A stretch of 64,000 nucleotides of DNA from Luteibacter sp. OK325 (GCF_003050935.1 NZ_QAOX01000008.1:1-64000), one strand, 5' to 3'; positions 34,134 through 44,703 are shown, counted from the first letter of the stretch. A program made the numbers and translations. The notes: generated by a model not told the origin, from the letters alone.

Positions 34134-34546
34134 GCGCCGGTCCCGGCCACCTGGCGCGCTTCGACCGGAATGGCCACCCAGCTTTCGCGGATCTGGCCCA
34201 GCAGGGCGCTGACTTCGTCCAGCGCGCTGATGTCGTTATGCACGTTGGCGTGGAGCAGCCGACGGCTCATGTAGTCGTAGAGGCTGTCCAGCTGGCCGAT
34301 GAGCGGAGTCTCCACGTTGTGGTTCAGGCCGCCCTGCAAGGCGCCGACGATTTCGATGGACTTGGAGATTGCCTCGCCCTTGCCGGCAACGTTGCCATTG
34401 ACCGTGCAGCCGCGTGCGAAGCGGATGCGCTCGAGCGCACCGTCCATGAGCATGGTGACCAGACCGTGCGGATCGGCGGTTTCGACGCCGCCGTGGGTAC
34501 GGACCTGCTGGTAGGCGCCTGCGCCCTGGGAATATCCGAGTGCCAT
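34130..34546 (-). CDS. fliS: Flagellin export chaperone FliS
   Basis: 138 aa four-helix protein (GAGAYQQVRTHGGVETADPHGLVTMLMDGALERI, LYDYMSRRLLHANVHND). It binds the flagellin C-terminus before export. It lies 22 bp after fliD and overlaps fliT. Confidence 0.95.
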   Translation of the reverse strand: MALGYSQGAGAYQQVRTHGGVETADPHGLVTMLMDGALERIRFARGCTVNGNVAGKGEAISKSIEIVGALQGGLNHNVETPLIGQLDSLYDYMSRRLLHANVHNDISALDEVSALLGQIRESWVAIPVEARQVAGTGA

Positions 34547-34568
34547 GTGTGAGTCCTGGGGTTTCCGA

Positions 34569-35927
34569 TCAGCTCTTCGAGGCGGTCAGCGAGTCGAACT
34601 GCTGCTGGAGGAAGCTGCTCGTGCTGCTCAGCTTGGTCATCATCGTGTCGAGCGCGGTGTATTGCGTGGTCAGCCGCGTGGTGTAGTCCTGGATGGTGAC
34701 CTCATAGTCACTCTGCTGCTGCGCGATGTCCTTCGCTTTCTGGTTCAGGTTGGCGGTGCGCTGCGTCAGGATGCCGCTGGACGAGGTCCAGCTGGTGATC
34801 ATGGCGTCCAGCTTCGGTGCGATGCCGTTGGCGCTACTGAGCAGGTTCTGCGTTTCCTTCGGATTGCTGGCGAGGGCCGCGGTGAGCTTGGTTGAGTCGA
34901 ACTTGAGGGTGCCGTCCACCTGGAAGGAGACGCCGAGGTTGCTGAGCGAGGTCGGACCCGAGCTGTTGCCGGAGAACTGCGATCCCAGCAGGCTGCTCAC
35001 CTGGCTTTTGAGCGAGGTGACCGTGGCGTCGCCGATCAGCGCGCCGACCTGATTGTTGGTCGAGTCGTACTTGGTCAGCGTCTGGTATGTCGAGACGAAC
35101 GAGTTGTACGAAGTCACCAGGCTCTGCAGCGCGGTGCTTACTGCCGTCGGGTCGTTCGCGATAGTGAGCGAGCTGGAGCCGATCTTCGAAAGACTGAGGG
35201 TCACGCCGTCGATGGCGCCCGCGACCGAATTGGTCGTACTGGTCGCCGGGGTGCCGTCGATCGTGAAGGTCGCGTCCTGCGCCTTGGTCGTCGCCGTGTC
35301 CGTGGTCGGATCGAAATTCAGCTTCGACAGGTTGCCGTCACCGCCACTGGTCGTGACCGTGAAAGCGTTGGCGGCGCCGGTGGACGTGGAGGTCAGGACC
35401 AGATGCGCCCCATCGGTACCGGTAATGATGCTGGCCGTGACGCCGGGGTTGTCCGAGGACTTGTTGATCGCATCGCGAATGTTCTGCAGCGAATTCGAAC
35501 CCGAAGCGACGTTCAGGCTCATCGACTTGTCGCCGATCGAGATGGTCAGCGTGCCGGTGCCGGCAGCGGACGTGGCGTCGGTGAAGCCCGAGGATGTGGT
35601 CTTCTGCACGGAAGCCAGCTGGCCGACAACGATGTTGTAGGTATTGGGCTGGGCGTCGGCATCGGCGGTTGCGCCGATGATGGTGGAGTCGCCGATCGAG
35701 GTCTTCTGCGTGGTGAACGCGGAACCGTCGGTAAGCGCCTTGATCGCGGCCTGCAAGCTCGTCAGTGACGAGGTGAAGTTGCCGATCGCGGAAACCTGGG
35801 TGGTATTGGCAGTGGCCTGGTCGGCCAGGGCCTTGTCCGTCGCAGCGCGTTTGTTCGCAACGAGGTTGCTGACAATGGACGCGACGTCGATGGAGCTGGA
35901 ACCGAGTGTGATGGGACTGGTGGCCAT
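34569..35927 (-). CDS. fliD: Flagellar filament cap protein FliD
   Basis: 452 aa hook-associated protein 2. Conserved N-terminus (SIDVASIVSNLVANKRAATDKAL), a variable Ser/Thr-rich middle, and a C-terminal coiled coil (LNQKAKDIAQQQSDYEVTIQDYTTRLTTQYTALDTMMTKL). It caps the filament and promotes flagellin polymerisation. It has its own sigma54 promoter downstream of fliC. Confidence 0.94.
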   Translation of the reverse strand: MATSPITLGSSSIDVASIVSNLVANKRAATDKALADQATANTTQVSAIGNFTSSLTSLQAAIKALTDGSAFTTQKTSIGDSTIIGATADADAQPNTYNIVVGQLASVQKTTSSGFTDATSAAGTGTLTISIGDKSMSLNVASGSNSLQNIRDAINKSSDNPGVTASIITGTDGAHLVLTSTSTGAANAFTVTTSGGDGNLSKLNFDPTTDTATTKAQDATFTIDGTPATSTTNSVAGAIDGVTLSLSKIGSSSLTIANDPTAVSTALQSLVTSYNSFVSTYQTLTKYDSTNNQVGALIGDATVTSLKSQVSSLLGSQFSGNSSGPTSLSNLGVSFQVDGTLKFDSTKLTAALASNPKETQNLLSSANGIAPKLDAMITSWTSSSGILTQRTANLNQKAKDIAQQQSDYEVTIQDYTTRLTTQYTALDTMMTKLSSTSSFLQQQFDSLTASKS

Positions 35928-36013
35928 GAAGCTCTCCTGGGGGACGCCTCACTGCCCTGGGCGCCAATTTGTCGACGGCTGGCCCCCTCGCGAGGACCAG
36001 CCGCAGACAACTA

Positions 36014-36029
36014 AGCAATTACCCTGCCA
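36014..36029 (-). promoter_or_regulatory. Sigma54 promoter of fliD-fliS-fliT-pilZ
   Basis: Minus strand TGGCAG-GGTAA-TTGCT with correct GG/GC spacing, between the fliC stop (36036) and fliD, about 87-102 bp before the fliD ATG. Confidence 0.8.
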
Positions 36030-36035
36030 AGCCTA

Positions 36036-37454
36036 TTACTGGAGCAGCTTGGTGACGATCTGCTGGCTCTGGTTGGCCTGGGCGAGGACCGAGACACCGG
36101 CCTGCTGCAGGATCTGAGCCGAGGACATGTTCGCCGTTTCCTGGGCGAAGTCGGCGTCGGTGATAGCCGACTTCGACGAGGTCAGGTTCTGCGAGATGTT
36201 CTGCAGGTTGGAGATGGTCGACTCGAAGCGGTTCTGCACCGCGCCGAGGGTGGAGCGCAGGCTGGAGACCGACTGCAGGGCGGCATCGATACGGTTGATC
36301 GTATCGTTCGCGCCGTCCACCGTGGACACGCTGGCGTCGGCGAGCGTGCTGGTGGCCGAAACCGCCGTGGTGCCGGTGGCAAAGCCAAGCGTCGCGGCGG
36401 CGCCGGTCGCGGTGATCGTGATGTCCTGGGCGGAGGAGAGCTTCAGGCTGCCATCGGTCGCGCTGACATAGGCCGTGATGCCTTCGCTGGACTTGCTGTT
36501 GATTGCGTCGGCCAGGTCCTGGGTGGACTTGAACGTGCCCGAGATGTTGAAGGCCGTACCGCTGCCAACCTGGATCGACAGGGCGCCCGAGGCGATCGTG
36601 ACCGGAGTGGTAGCGGTGCCGGCGGGAGCGGCGACAGCCGTTGCAACACCCGTGGACGTCGCGGTACCGGTGGTAGCTGCAATCGAACCAGCCAAGCCGA
36701 GGCCGGCGGCGCTGGAACCGCCCACGACAATGGCGGCACCCGTGGTATTGGTCAGCTTGACTTCGCCGCCGACGACCGTTGCGAGACCGGTCGACACAGT
36801 GTTGATGGCGGCAGCAAGGCCGGCGGCATCGGTGAAGTTACCGGTGACGTCCGTGCCGCCGATCGTCAGCTGACCAGCGCCGAGGGTAAGGCCGGCAGCT
36901 GCGGTCGGGAAGGTGGCGGCGACCGACGTGGTGGCCAGCTGGCCGACCTGGTTGGCCTTCATGCCGGTGTTCAGGCCGACGTTGATGACTTCACCGACGT
37001 TCGCGCCAACCTGGAAGCTGAGGTTCTGGGCGGAGCCGTCCAGGACCTTCATGCCGTTGAAGTTGGTCTGCGTGGCGATACGGGTGACTTCCGCCAGACG
37101 CTGCTGGACTTCGGCGTCGAGCGCGGCGCGGTCAGACGGCGAGTTCGAGGCGTTGGTCGACTGAACGGCCAGCTCGCGGATGCGCTGCATATTGTTCGTG
37201 ACTTCGTCGAGGGCCGACTCGGTCGTCTGCGACAGCGAGATGCCGTCGTTGGCGTTCTGCACGGCGCGGTTGAGGCCGTTGATCTGCGTGGTCATGCGGG
37301 TCGAAATGGCGAGGCCGGCGGCGTCGTCCTTCGCGCTGTTGATGCGGTTACCCGACGACAGACGCTCGATAGCCGAGGCCAGCTTCGTCTGCGAAGTGCC
37401 CAGGTTACGCTGAGCGTTCAGCGACATGATGTTGGTGTTGATGGTCAGAGCCAT
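36036..37454 (-). CDS. fliC: Flagellin FliC
   Basis: 472 aa. Highly conserved N-terminal D0/D1 ([38 protein letters not shown]) and C-terminal D1/D0 ([31 protein letters not shown]) flank a variable Ala/Thr/Gly-rich D2/D3 (about 180-380). It is the only flagellin gene in the window. The start at MALTINTN is family-standard; the in-frame extension to 37598 is leader sequence. A sigma28 promoter lies upstream. Confidence 0.97.
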   Translation of the reverse strand: MALTINTNIMSLNAQRNLGTSQTKLASAIERLSSGNRINSAKDDAAGLAISTRMTTQINGLNRAVQNANDGISLSQTTESALDEVTNNMQRIRELAVQSTNASNSPSDRAALDAEVQQRLAEVTRIATQTNFNGMKVLDGSAQNLSFQVGANVGEVINVGLNTGMKANQVGQLATTSVAATFPTAAAGLTLGAGQLTIGGTDVTGNFTDAAGLAAAINTVSTGLATVVGGEVKLTNTTGAAIVVGGSSAAGLGLAGSIAATTGTATSTGVATAVAAPAGTATTPVTIASGALSIQVGSGTAFNISGTFKSTQDLADAINSKSSEGITAYVSATDGSLKLSSAQDITITATGAAATLGFATGTTAVSATSTLADASVSTVDGANDTINRIDAALQSVSSLRSTLGAVQNRFESTISNLQNISQNLTSSKSAITDADFAQETANMSSAQILQQAGVSVLAQANQSQQIVTKLLQ

Positions 37455-37548
37455 GGGAATAATCCTTTGTAAGCGGAACCGAAATGCCGGAGGTTGTGCG
37501 GCGTAGTCCGGCGGGGTTCCGTAATGGAAGCCTTCCGCCTCAGAGAGG

Positions 37549-37575
37549 TTTACGGCACGCCGGGAAGAAACTTGA
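37549..37575 (-). promoter_or_regulatory. Sigma28 (FliA) promoter of fliC
   Basis: Minus strand -35 TCAAGTTT, 11-bp spacer, -10 GCCGTAAA, close to the TAAAGTTT-N11-GCCGATAA consensus. It predicts a leader of roughly 85-90 nt before the fliC ATG. Confidence 0.82.
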
Positions 37576-37688
37576 GAACTTTTTCTGCCTGTCAACAACT
37601 TTCTTGATCAGGGTCCGGAAGAAATGTGCCCCAGGCTCTGTCGGGTTCCTTATCGGCACATCAAGCCCGAGGTTTAGCCCTATTTTCG

Positions 37689-37711
37689 GTGGGAGCCGAT
37701 TCATCGGCGAA
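37689..37711 (+). repeat. REP element upstream of fliC promoter
   Basis: GTGGGAGC head followed by the GCCGATTCATCGGC hairpin. It lies between the flgL terminator and the fliC promoter. Confidence 0.85.
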
Positions 37712-37779
37712 TGGCAAATAAACCCGCGGCGCAGCCGCGACCTTCAGGTTGCTGGCCTCAGTCCCCACCGAAGCAAGAG

Positions 37780-37803
37780 CTCGCCGATGAATCGGCTCCT
37801 ACA
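37780..37803 (-). repeat. REP element next to the flgL terminator
   Basis: Inverse orientation, GTAGGAGC head and GCCGATTCATCGGC hairpin on the minus strand, ending 8 bp before the T tract of the terminator. With 37689-37711 it forms an inverted pair. Confidence 0.85.
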
Positions 37804-37811
37804 CCACTCAT

Positions 37812-37836
37812 AAAAAAAAGGCGACCTTGGGCCGCC
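37812..37836 (-). terminator. Rho-independent terminator after flgL
   Basis: Minus strand GGCGGCC-CAA-GGTCGCC stem-loop (one G-T pair) followed by eight T. It closes the flgB-to-flgL transcript 87 bp after the flgL stop and insulates fliC. Confidence 0.88.
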
Positions 37837-37852
37837 TCTCTTGTCCGGACGA

Positions 37853-37912
37853 ATCGCCGCTGAAGCGGCTCCCACAGCTGAAGCGGCTCCTACATCTGAA
37901 GCGGCTCCGACA
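37853..37912 (-). repeat. REP with two truncated tandem copies
   Basis: A full copy (37853-37876, GCCGCTTCAGCGGC core) is followed by two shorter direct copies (37877-37894 and 37895-37912) that retain the GCTTCAG half and the GGAGC head (GTAGGAGC, then GTCGGAGC) but have lost the distal arm, so they cannot form the same hairpin. Confidence 0.85.
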
Positions 37913-37922
37913 TCGCTTGTCG

Positions 37923-39119
37923 TTACTTCAGGTAATTGAACAGCGAGAGATTCTGCATCTTTACGTAGGACTGCTGTGCGGCATCGAGCGCCGCTTGTTG
38001 CTGCGAGAACTTGCTCGCCGCACTGGCAACGTCAAGCTCGGTCAGGTCCGACAACGTGCTCGCATACTGCAGCGAGGAATCGGCGCTGATCTGCGTCTGC
38101 TGGTCGAGAATATTCATGCGCGCACCGATCTTGGTGCGCGTATCGACGAAGCTCGTCTGCGCCTGGTCGAGGTTCTGCAGCTGCGCATTGAGCTTGTTGT
38201 TCATGCCTGCGCCGCCGCCGGGCGTTTCGAACGCCGTGATGATGCCGGCCACCGTCGAGAACACATCCTGCGACGAGGACGGCGCCACAGCGAACGAGTC
38301 ACCCGTCGCCGGCGTGCCCGTGATATTGAGCTGGGCGCCCTTGAAGTTGATCGCGCCGCTGTCGCCCGAATACGTGCCTGTCGAGAGGGCCGGACCGGTG
38401 GGGTTCGTCGCGTCATGTATTTCGTAGGTGGTGGGCGAGGTGAAGTTCACCGTGTAGCTACCGCCATCCCACTGCGACGCATCCGTCACCGAGGTCGCAC
38501 CGACCACGGCCGTACCCGTATTGGTCGCTGCCGCTGAGGTGACGAAGGTACCGTTGCCACCACGGATCGACATGAAGACATCCGAGCCGCTGTCACCGGT
38601 CGCCACCTGCAGGCCGGCCGCAGCCGCCACCATGCGCTGGTTCTGGTCACCGCTGTAGCTGACACTGAGGTCGGAGATACTGAACGGCTGGGTGGAGGTA
38701 CGGCTGCCGGCGAAGAGGTACTCGCCCTGCCCGTCCTTCGTATTGCCCAGGGCTACGAGCTGGCCGAGCGTCTGCCGCAACTCGGTGGCGATCGACTGCC
38801 GCGACTCATCGGTCTGCGTACCGTTCATGCCTTCCAGCGTGAGCGTACGAATGCGATCGAGGATGTCACTGGCGGAGGAAATCGTGCTCTCCTCGGCGGA
38901 AAGCTTGGTGTTCGCTGACTGGATATTGCGCGTGTACTGGTCGTTCTGGGCGCTGGCCGAGCTGACGTCGACCGCACGAGCGGCGGCGGCAGGATTGTCC
39001 GCGGGAGTCTGGATGGCCTTGCCATTGCCGAGCGCGAGCTGGGTCTGCGACAGGTCGTACTGGCGATCCAGCATCGTGTTGACGGATTGCTGCGCGCTCC
39101 AGGATGTCGAAATACGCAT
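37923..39119 (-). CDS. flgL: Hook-filament junction protein FlgL (HAP3)
   Basis: 398 aa flagellin-like protein: N-terminus MRISTSWSAQQSVNTMLDRQ, LSQTQLALGNGKAIQTPADNPAAAARAV, and a C-terminal coiled coil ending QSYVKMQNLSLFNYL. It forms the junction between FlgK and the filament. It lies 2 bp after flgK and is the last gene before a terminator. Confidence 0.94.
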   Translation of the reverse strand: MRISTSWSAQQSVNTMLDRQYDLSQTQLALGNGKAIQTPADNPAAAARAVDVSSASAQNDQYTRNIQSANTKLSAEESTISSASDILDRIRTLTLEGMNGTQTDESRQSIATELRQTLGQLVALGNTKDGQGEYLFAGSRTSTQPFSISDLSVSYSGDQNQRMVAAAAGLQVATGDSGSDVFMSIRGGNGTFVTSAAATNTGTAVVGATSVTDASQWDGGSYTVNFTSPTTYEIHDATNPTGPALSTGTYSGDSGAINFKGAQLNITGTPATGDSFAVAPSSSQDVFSTVAGIITAFETPGGGAGMNNKLNAQLQNLDQAQTSFVDTRTKIGARMNILDQQTQISADSSLQYASTLSDLTELDVASAASKFSQQQAALDAAQQSYVKMQNLSLFNYLK

Positions 39120-39121
39120 GA

Positions 39122-40993
39122 TCAGCCCTGCACTGCGGTAAGAAGGGAATTGAAGATTGTGTTGGCGGTATTGATCACCTGCGCCGCGGCCGCATACGAC
39201 TGCTGGAAGCGCAGGAGATTCGCCGCTTCTTCGTCCATGTTCACGCCCGACAGGCTCTGCTGTGACGCCGTCGCCTGGTCGAGGATGCTCTGCTGTGCCG
39301 TCAAAGCGGTGTTGGCCTGCGCACCGGCCGTACCCACCTGGGCGATCAGCTGGCTATAGGCCTTGCCCACCGTCGTGACGCCATTGTCGAGCACACCCTT
39401 GGTGGCGACGTTCGCCATGGCGAGCGCGTTGCCGTTGTCACCGCTGGCCGAACCCGCCGGTTTTACCGAGAACGTATCGTTAGCGGCAGGAGAGCCCGTC
39501 AGCTTTAGCGTCCAGCCCGGACCCGTGATGGTGTCGCCGTCCGCATAGGTCTGCGGAGCGCCGCCATTGATCGAATAGCTGGTCGGCGAGGTGAAGACGA
39601 TGTTGGCCGGTGTATTGAACGCAGGATTGGTGACGTCGGTAACGGTGAGGTTGCCGAGCACGCCCTTGCCGGTGTTGCTCGCGCCCCTGGTCGCCGCAAG
39701 CGGGCCGGAGGCGGCGATCTTGTTGGTATCGGACACGGCGACGGACATCGTCGACGCCGCGTTACGCGTCGGCTGGATCTGGAAGCTGTCCCCCGCCGCT
39801 GCACCCGCGCCGACGACCACGCTCAGCCCACCGATGACGAACGGACTCGCCGCGGTGCCGGCGCCGGTCATCGGGACGCTGACACCGGCGGTCGTCGTCG
39901 CGGACCAGTTGGTGCCATCGAAACGCATGATGTAGTCGGAAGCGTCGAGCTTGGAGACGTCGGCGACGGTGGCCGTTACCGAGCCCGTTCCTGTGTTCGT
40001 CGTACTGTTGAACACGGCGGGATCGGAAATGCTGAAGAAGTCGCCGCCGGCATCTCCGTTCAGATCGATACCCTGCGCACTCTGCTTGTTGAAGGCGTCG
40101 GTCATCGCGATGGCCGCGCGCCCGAGCTGGTTGCGCGCCGGATCCAGCACGTTCGTGCGGAAATCGAAGGTCGCACCGAGCGAGCCGGAGCCCAGCTGGT
40201 TGCTGATCACCGAGCCGCCGGGGCCGACCACTTCCAGGCGCGAGGCGTCGTACTGGTTGTTTGCCGTGCTCAAGGTGGTGGCATTGGTACCGCTGACCAG
40301 CGGCTGGCCATTGCCCACCGAAACCGTATACATGTGGTCGGTGTTCTGGGTGACGTTCACCCCGACGATCTGCGACAGCTGCGCCACCGCCTGGTCACGC
40401 GCGTCCAGCAGATCGTTCGGTACCGCACCCCCGGCATAGCCTTTCCCGATCTGGCTGTTCAGGTCAGCGATGCTCTTGGCCAGCGAATTGATGCTGTCCA
40501 CGGCGGCGCTGATCTGCTGGTTGGTCTGCTGGTCGAGCTGCTGGAACTGCGAGGACAGCGACTTGAACGTGGCGACCAGCGTGTTCGCCTTGCCGATCAT
40601 GGCCTGCCGGCTGGCGGTATCGATCGGCGCGTTGGCTACATCGCTCACCGAACCGAAGAAGCCATCGAGAGCGGTCTGCAGGTTCGCCGAGCCACTCACG
40701 GCGTTGTTCACCGAGGCGGTGAGATTGGCGTACTGCAACGCGCGGCTCTGCCCGGAGTTAGCCGACCATACCGACTGGGTCAGGAACTGGCTGTACGCCC
40801 GCTGCACGCTGATCGCGTCGGCGCCCTGGCCAACGTAATAGCCGCCGCTGAACTGGGGCGCACGTGCATTGAATGTCGTCGTCTGCCGCGTATAGCCCGC
40901 GGTGTTGACGTTGCTGATGTTGTGACCAACGGTGGCCAGGCCCACTTGTGAGGCAAGTAGTCCGGATACACCGGTGGAGAGCAGATCGGCCAT
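39122..40993 (-). CDS. flgK: Hook-associated protein FlgK (HAP1)
   Basis: 623 aa. The rod/hook-type N-terminus (LLSTGVSGLLASQVGLATVGHNISNVNTAGY) and C-terminal LSGVNMDEEAANLLRFQQSYAAAAQVINT are diagnostic; the middle is variable and Ser/Ala-rich. It is the first hook-filament junction protein. It lies 37 bp after flgJ. Confidence 0.96.
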   Translation of the reverse strand: MADLLSTGVSGLLASQVGLATVGHNISNVNTAGYTRQTTTFNARAPQFSGGYYVGQGADAISVQRAYSQFLTQSVWSANSGQSRALQYANLTASVNNAVSGSANLQTALDGFFGSVSDVANAPIDTASRQAMIGKANTLVATFKSLSSQFQQLDQQTNQQISAAVDSINSLAKSIADLNSQIGKGYAGGAVPNDLLDARDQAVAQLSQIVGVNVTQNTDHMYTVSVGNGQPLVSGTNATTLSTANNQYDASRLEVVGPGGSVISNQLGSGSLGATFDFRTNVLDPARNQLGRAAIAMTDAFNKQSAQGIDLNGDAGGDFFSISDPAVFNSTTNTGTGSVTATVADVSKLDASDYIMRFDGTNWSATTTAGVSVPMTGAGTAASPFVIGGLSVVVGAGAAAGDSFQIQPTRNAASTMSVAVSDTNKIAASGPLAATRGASNTGKGVLGNLTVTDVTNPAFNTPANIVFTSPTSYSINGGAPQTYADGDTITGPGWTLKLTGSPAANDTFSVKPAGSASGDNGNALAMANVATKGVLDNGVTTVGKAYSQLIAQVGTAGAQANTALTAQQSILDQATASQQSLSGVNMDEEAANLLRFQQSYAAAAQVINTANTIFNSLLTAVQG

Positions 40994-41030
40994 CGTCTAT
41001 TCCTTCGTTTAACTCTTCATGGGCCCGTGC

Positions 41031-42038
41031 TTACAGATCGCCGGCGACTTGCTTCAGCGCTGCGAGCGCTTGCTTCATCACTGGCCCGTTGGCGATATCG
41101 GTGAGCTTCTGTGCATAGCTGGGATCGGTGGCATAACCACCACTGGTCAGTGCATGAGCGAAACCGGCGATATCGTCGCCACGACCGACAGCGTTCGCGT
41201 AGCGCGGACTGCTGGCGACCATGTTTGCGTAATCCTTGAACGAGTCCGACGGCGAATCGTAAGCGCGGAAACTGTCCTTCCTGCGCACGGCAACGCCATT
41301 CTCGTACTCCAGCGTGGGAACGTTGACGCGCTTTCCGTCCCAGCTTCCGCCGGCCTTGATCCCGAACATGTTGTTACTTGCTGTCGTGCCCTGTGCCGGC
41401 ATGTGCTTGCCCCAGCCCGTTTCAAGAGCCGCCTGGGCGAGCAAGGCACGCACGGAGACGCCGAGCTTCTTCGCCGCCTCGATCGCATGCGGTGCGAGCT
41501 TCTGCACGAAATCTTCCGGACTGGCGATGGACAGCTTACCCACGGCGTTGACCACGGCGTTCGCACCGTCGCCCACCGCCTGCCCGGCCTTGCCGAGCAT
41601 GCGCTCGAGCGAATCCATCAAGCCGCTGTCCTGGTCGGACTTGGACGACACGGCATCAGCCGTGCTGGCGTCGCCGGTGACACCGGCAAACAGACCGTTG
41701 TCCGCCGACGTACTCAGCGTGGACGGCGTACCGCCGAGCTGGCGCATCAGCATGTCGGCAATACCGATGCCCTTGCCCTGCGACAGCGTGACCGAAAGTT
41801 GGTGATCGAACATATCGCGGTAAGAGTTGGCCGCCTGCGAACCCATCATGTCGTCGCCCATCGCCGAACTGGCGTCACGCATGGACTTCAGCATCATCTG
41901 GGTAAAGATCGATTCGAACTGCTTGGCGACGGTCGGCAGGGCCGACTTCGAGTTCTGCTGCGCGGCCGCACGCAGGCCGGCAAACCCGGACATGTCCGAG
42001 TAAGTGCCAAGCTTCTGTGCGTCGACCGTACTCGCCAT
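41031..42038 (-). CDS. flgJ: Rod assembly protein and muramidase FlgJ
   Basis: 335 aa two-domain FlgJ. The N-terminal rod-scaffold part (VAKQFESIFTQMMLKSMRDASSAM) is followed by a peptidoglycan hydrolase domain (about 165-335) with the catalytic Glu in AQAALETGWGKH and GSWDGKRVNV. It opens the cell wall for the rod. It lies 1 bp after flgI. Confidence 0.95.
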   Translation of the reverse strand: MASTVDAQKLGTYSDMSGFAGLRAAAQQNSKSALPTVAKQFESIFTQMMLKSMRDASSAMGDDMMGSQAANSYRDMFDHQLSVTLSQGKGIGIADMLMRQLGGTPSTLSTSADNGLFAGVTGDASTADAVSSKSDQDSGLMDSLERMLGKAGQAVGDGANAVVNAVGKLSIASPEDFVQKLAPHAIEAAKKLGVSVRALLAQAALETGWGKHMPAQGTTASNNMFGIKAGGSWDGKRVNVPTLEYENGVAVRRKDSFRAYDSPSDSFKDYANMVASSPRYANAVGRGDDIAGFAHALTSGGYATDPSYAQKLTDIANGPVMKQALAALKQVAGDL

Positions 42039-42039
42039 G

Positions 42040-43167
42040 TCAGATCACCACCAGCTCGGCATGCAGTGCACCGGATTCCTTCAGCGCCTGCAGGATCGAG
42101 ATGAGATCGCTGGGCGAGGCGCCGACCTGGTTCACCGCGCGCACGATGGCGTCGAGGCTGGTCCCCGGACCGAACTTGAACATGTGGCCACCGTCTTCGC
42201 TGACCGCCACCTGGCTGCTCGGCACCACGGCAGTCTGGCCGCGCGAGAACGCGTTCGGCTGACTGACCTGCGGCTGCTCGCTGATGGTGACCTGGATCGA
42301 ACCGTGTGCCACGGCGGCCGCGCCGACCTTGACGTCGGAGCCGATGACCACCGTGCCGGTACGCGAATTGACGATGATCCGCGCCGGCGCATCGCCCGGG
42401 GTGACTTCCAGGGCCTGGATGGTCGACAGCCAGGAAACACGCTGCGACGGATCCATCGGCGCACGTACGGCGACCGACCCGGAATCCATGGCGTTGGCCG
42501 TACCCGAACCAAAGTTACGGTTGACCGCCTCGGCAATACGCGCGGCCGTGGTGAAGTCGGCGGTATTGAGGTTGAGCATGAGGTCGCCGCCCTTGTCGAA
42601 GGACGATGCCACGCTGCGCTCGATGCTGGCGCCGCCGGGAATGCGACCGCTGGCGGAAATATTGACCTGCACGCTGGAGCCGCTCTTGCCCTGCGCGCTC
42701 ACGCCACCGACCACGACGCTGCCCTGCGCGATCGCATAGATATTGCCGTCGGCACCTTTGAGGGGGGACATGAGCAGCTCGCCACCGCGGATGCTCTTCG
42801 CATTGCCGATCGAAGCAACCGTGACGTCGATGCGCTGGCCGGGCTTGGCGAACGGCGGCAGCTCGGCGGTAATCGTCACGGCGGCGGCATTCTTGAGCTG
42901 CGGACGTACGTTGGCCGGTACCGTCACGCCGAACTGCTGGAGCATGTTCTCCAGGCTCTGCGTGGTAAAGGGAGCCTGGCTGGTCTGGTCGCCGCTGCCG
43001 TCGAGGCCGACGACCAGGCCGTAGCCGATCAACTGGTTGCTGCGCACGCCGCCGACCTGGACGAGATCGCGAATGCGGTCGGCCTGCGCCGGAACGATGG
43101 CGCCGAGAGCCAGCACGGCCGCTGCCGTGCGGACGATGCCGCGAAAGCGGAGTGCGAAGGTCTTCAT
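42040..43167 (-). CDS. flgI: Flagellar P-ring protein FlgI
   Basis: 375 aa with a Sec signal peptide ([17 protein letters not shown], cut before DRIRDL) and the family body ([54 protein letters not shown]). It forms the P ring in the peptidoglycan layer with FlgA's help. The ATG overlaps the flgH stop (TGATG); the extension upstream is a flgH shadow. Confidence 0.96.
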   Translation of the reverse strand: MKTFALRFRGIVRTAAAVLALGAIVPAQADRIRDLVQVGGVRSNQLIGYGLVVGLDGSGDQTSQAPFTTQSLENMLQQFGVTVPANVRPQLKNAAAVTITAELPPFAKPGQRIDVTVASIGNAKSIRGGELLMSPLKGADGNIYAIAQGSVVVGGVSAQGKSGSSVQVNISASGRIPGGASIERSVASSFDKGGDLMLNLNTADFTTAARIAEAVNRNFGSGTANAMDSGSVAVRAPMDPSQRVSWLSTIQALEVTPGDAPARIIVNSRTGTVVIGSDVKVGAAAVAHGSIQVTISEQPQVSQPNAFSRGQTAVVPSSQVAVSEDGGHMFKFGPGTSLDAIVRAVNQVGASPSDLISILQALKESGALHAELVVI

Positions 43168-43847
43168 CAGAACGGCATCCACTTCGAGTCGAAGAAGCGC
43201 GACAGCCAGCCGCGCGTGTTCGAATCGGCCAGGGTGCCCTTGCCGACGTATTCGATGCGCGCATCCGCCACTCGGCTCGACGGCACGATGTTGTCGTTGC
43301 CGATGTCCTGCGCACGGACGATGCCGGAGATGCGCACCAGCTCTTCGCCCTGGTTGATGGTGAGCCACTTCTCGCCACGTACGATGAGCGCGCCGTTCGA
43401 CAGGCGCTGCGCCACGGTTACCGTGATCTGGCCGGTCAGCGCGTTGCTCTGGCTCGAGGAGCCGTCGCCGGCGAATGAGTTGTCGCTTTCCAGCGTACTG
43501 TTCGCCGTGTTGCCACCGATCTTCAGCCCGTGACCGAGGATCGTGGGAGCGGTGATGTTGTTGCCGTTCTTCTTGCTGGTCGCCGTCGTCGCCTTCTTGC
43601 TGGCCTGCGTGCTTTCCACCAGCGAGATGGTGAGGATGTCGCCGACGCGATGCGCACGCGGATCGGAGAAGAGTTCCAGCGAGGTCTGGTCGGCGTAGAT
43701 CGAGCCGGTCGCCTGCGGCGCGGCCGTCTGTTCGGGCGGCAGCGTGGCGGTGTACATCGGCTTCGGCGTCGGCGGTACGATCGCGCAGCCGGTGAGGGCG
43801 GCGAACGTCAGCGCAGCGAGCAGGATGCGGGCGAAGTGACGATTCAT
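43167..43847 (-). CDS. flgH: Flagellar L-ring lipoprotein FlgH
   Basis: 226 aa lipoprotein with lipobox LTGC (Cys21). Family features are SLFSD-like [38 protein letters not shown] and [26 protein letters not shown]. It forms the L ring in the outer membrane. It lies 8 bp after flgG. Confidence 0.96.
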   Translation of the reverse strand: MNRHFARILLAALTFAALTGCAIVPPTPKPMYTATLPPEQTAAPQATGSIYADQTSLELFSDPRAHRVGDILTISLVESTQASKKATTATSKKNGNNITAPTILGHGLKIGGNTANSTLESDNSFAGDGSSSQSNALTGQITVTVAQRLSNGALIVRGEKWLTINQGEELVRISGIVRAQDIGNDNIVPSSRVADARIEYVGKGTLADSNTRGWLSRFFDSKWMPF

Positions 43848-43855
43848 GACGTGTC

Positions 43856-44641
43856 TCAGGTCTTGTTGGAGATGAACTGAAGCATCTGATCGGCCGTCGA
43901 GATCGCCTTCGAGTTCATCTCGTAGGCGCGCTGGGTCTCGATCATGTTCACCATTTCCTCGACGACGTTCACGTTCGACGCTTCGAGGGCATTCTGGTCG
44001 AGGGTGCCGAGGCCGTTGAGACCGGCGGTGCCCGTCTGCGGAGCGCCGCTGGAAGCGGTCTCCAGGTAAAGGTTGTCGCCGCGCGGCTGCAGGCCGGCGG
44101 GATTGACGAAGTCGGCGAGCTGGATCGTGCCGATCTGCTGCGAGGCCGCGTTGGCGGCGGTGGTGACACTCACGGTGCCGTCCTTGCCGATCGTCACCGT
44201 GCTGGCATTGGCCGGGATGGTGATGGATGGCTCGAGCGGGTAACCGTCGTTGGTGGTGATCTGGCCGTCCTGGTCGCGCTTGAGCGAACCGTCACGCGAA
44301 TAGCCGACGGTGCCATCCGGCAGGGTCACCTGCAGGAAGCCGCGGCCGTCGATGCGTACATCGAGCGGGTTGTCGGTCTGCTGCGAGCCGCCCTGGTCGA
44401 ACATTTTCTGCGTGCCGACCACGCGCACGCCGGTACCCATCATGAAGCCGGTGGGTGACTGGGTCTGCTCCGTCGTCTGTGCACCGGCCTGGCCGCGGTT
44501 CTGATACGTCAGATCCTCGAACTCGGCGCGGGCGCGCTTGAAGCCCGTGGTGTTCGTATTGGCCAGGTTGTTGGAGACGACGTCCATGCGCGTCTGCTGC
44601 GCATCGAGGCCGGTCTTGGCGATCCAGAGGGACGAGAACAT
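43856..44641 (-). CDS. flgG: Distal rod protein FlgG
   Basis: 261 aa, the usual FlgG length. N-terminus [33 protein letters not shown], central [18 protein letters not shown]-terminus [30 protein letters not shown]. It forms the distal rod. It follows flgF after 62 bp. Confidence 0.97.
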   Translation of the reverse strand: MFSSLWIAKTGLDAQQTRMDVVSNNLANTNTTGFKRARAEFEDLTYQNRGQAGAQTTEQTQSPTGFMMGTGVRVVGTQKMFDQGGSQQTDNPLDVRIDGRGFLQVTLPDGTVGYSRDGSLKRDQDGQITTNDGYPLEPSITIPANASTVTIGKDGTVSVTTAANAASQQIGTIQLADFVNPAGLQPRGDNLYLETASSGAPQTGTAGLNGLGTLDQNALEASNVNVVEEMVNMIETQRAYEMNSKAISTADQMLQFISNKT

Positions 44642-44703
44642 CGTTGACTCCTGCGCTTGGGCGCTTTACATGCCGGCGACGGAATTGCGTCGCGTGGCGG
44701 TGG

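Larger units (their letters stand above)
37455..37922. other. fliC-flgL gap: leader, sigma28 promoter, REPs, terminator
   Basis: 468 bp without a gene. It holds the fliC leader, the fliC sigma28 promoter (37549-37575), REP copies (37689-37711, 37780-37803, 37853-37912) and the terminator of the flgB-flgL transcript (37812-37836). Confidence 0.85.
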
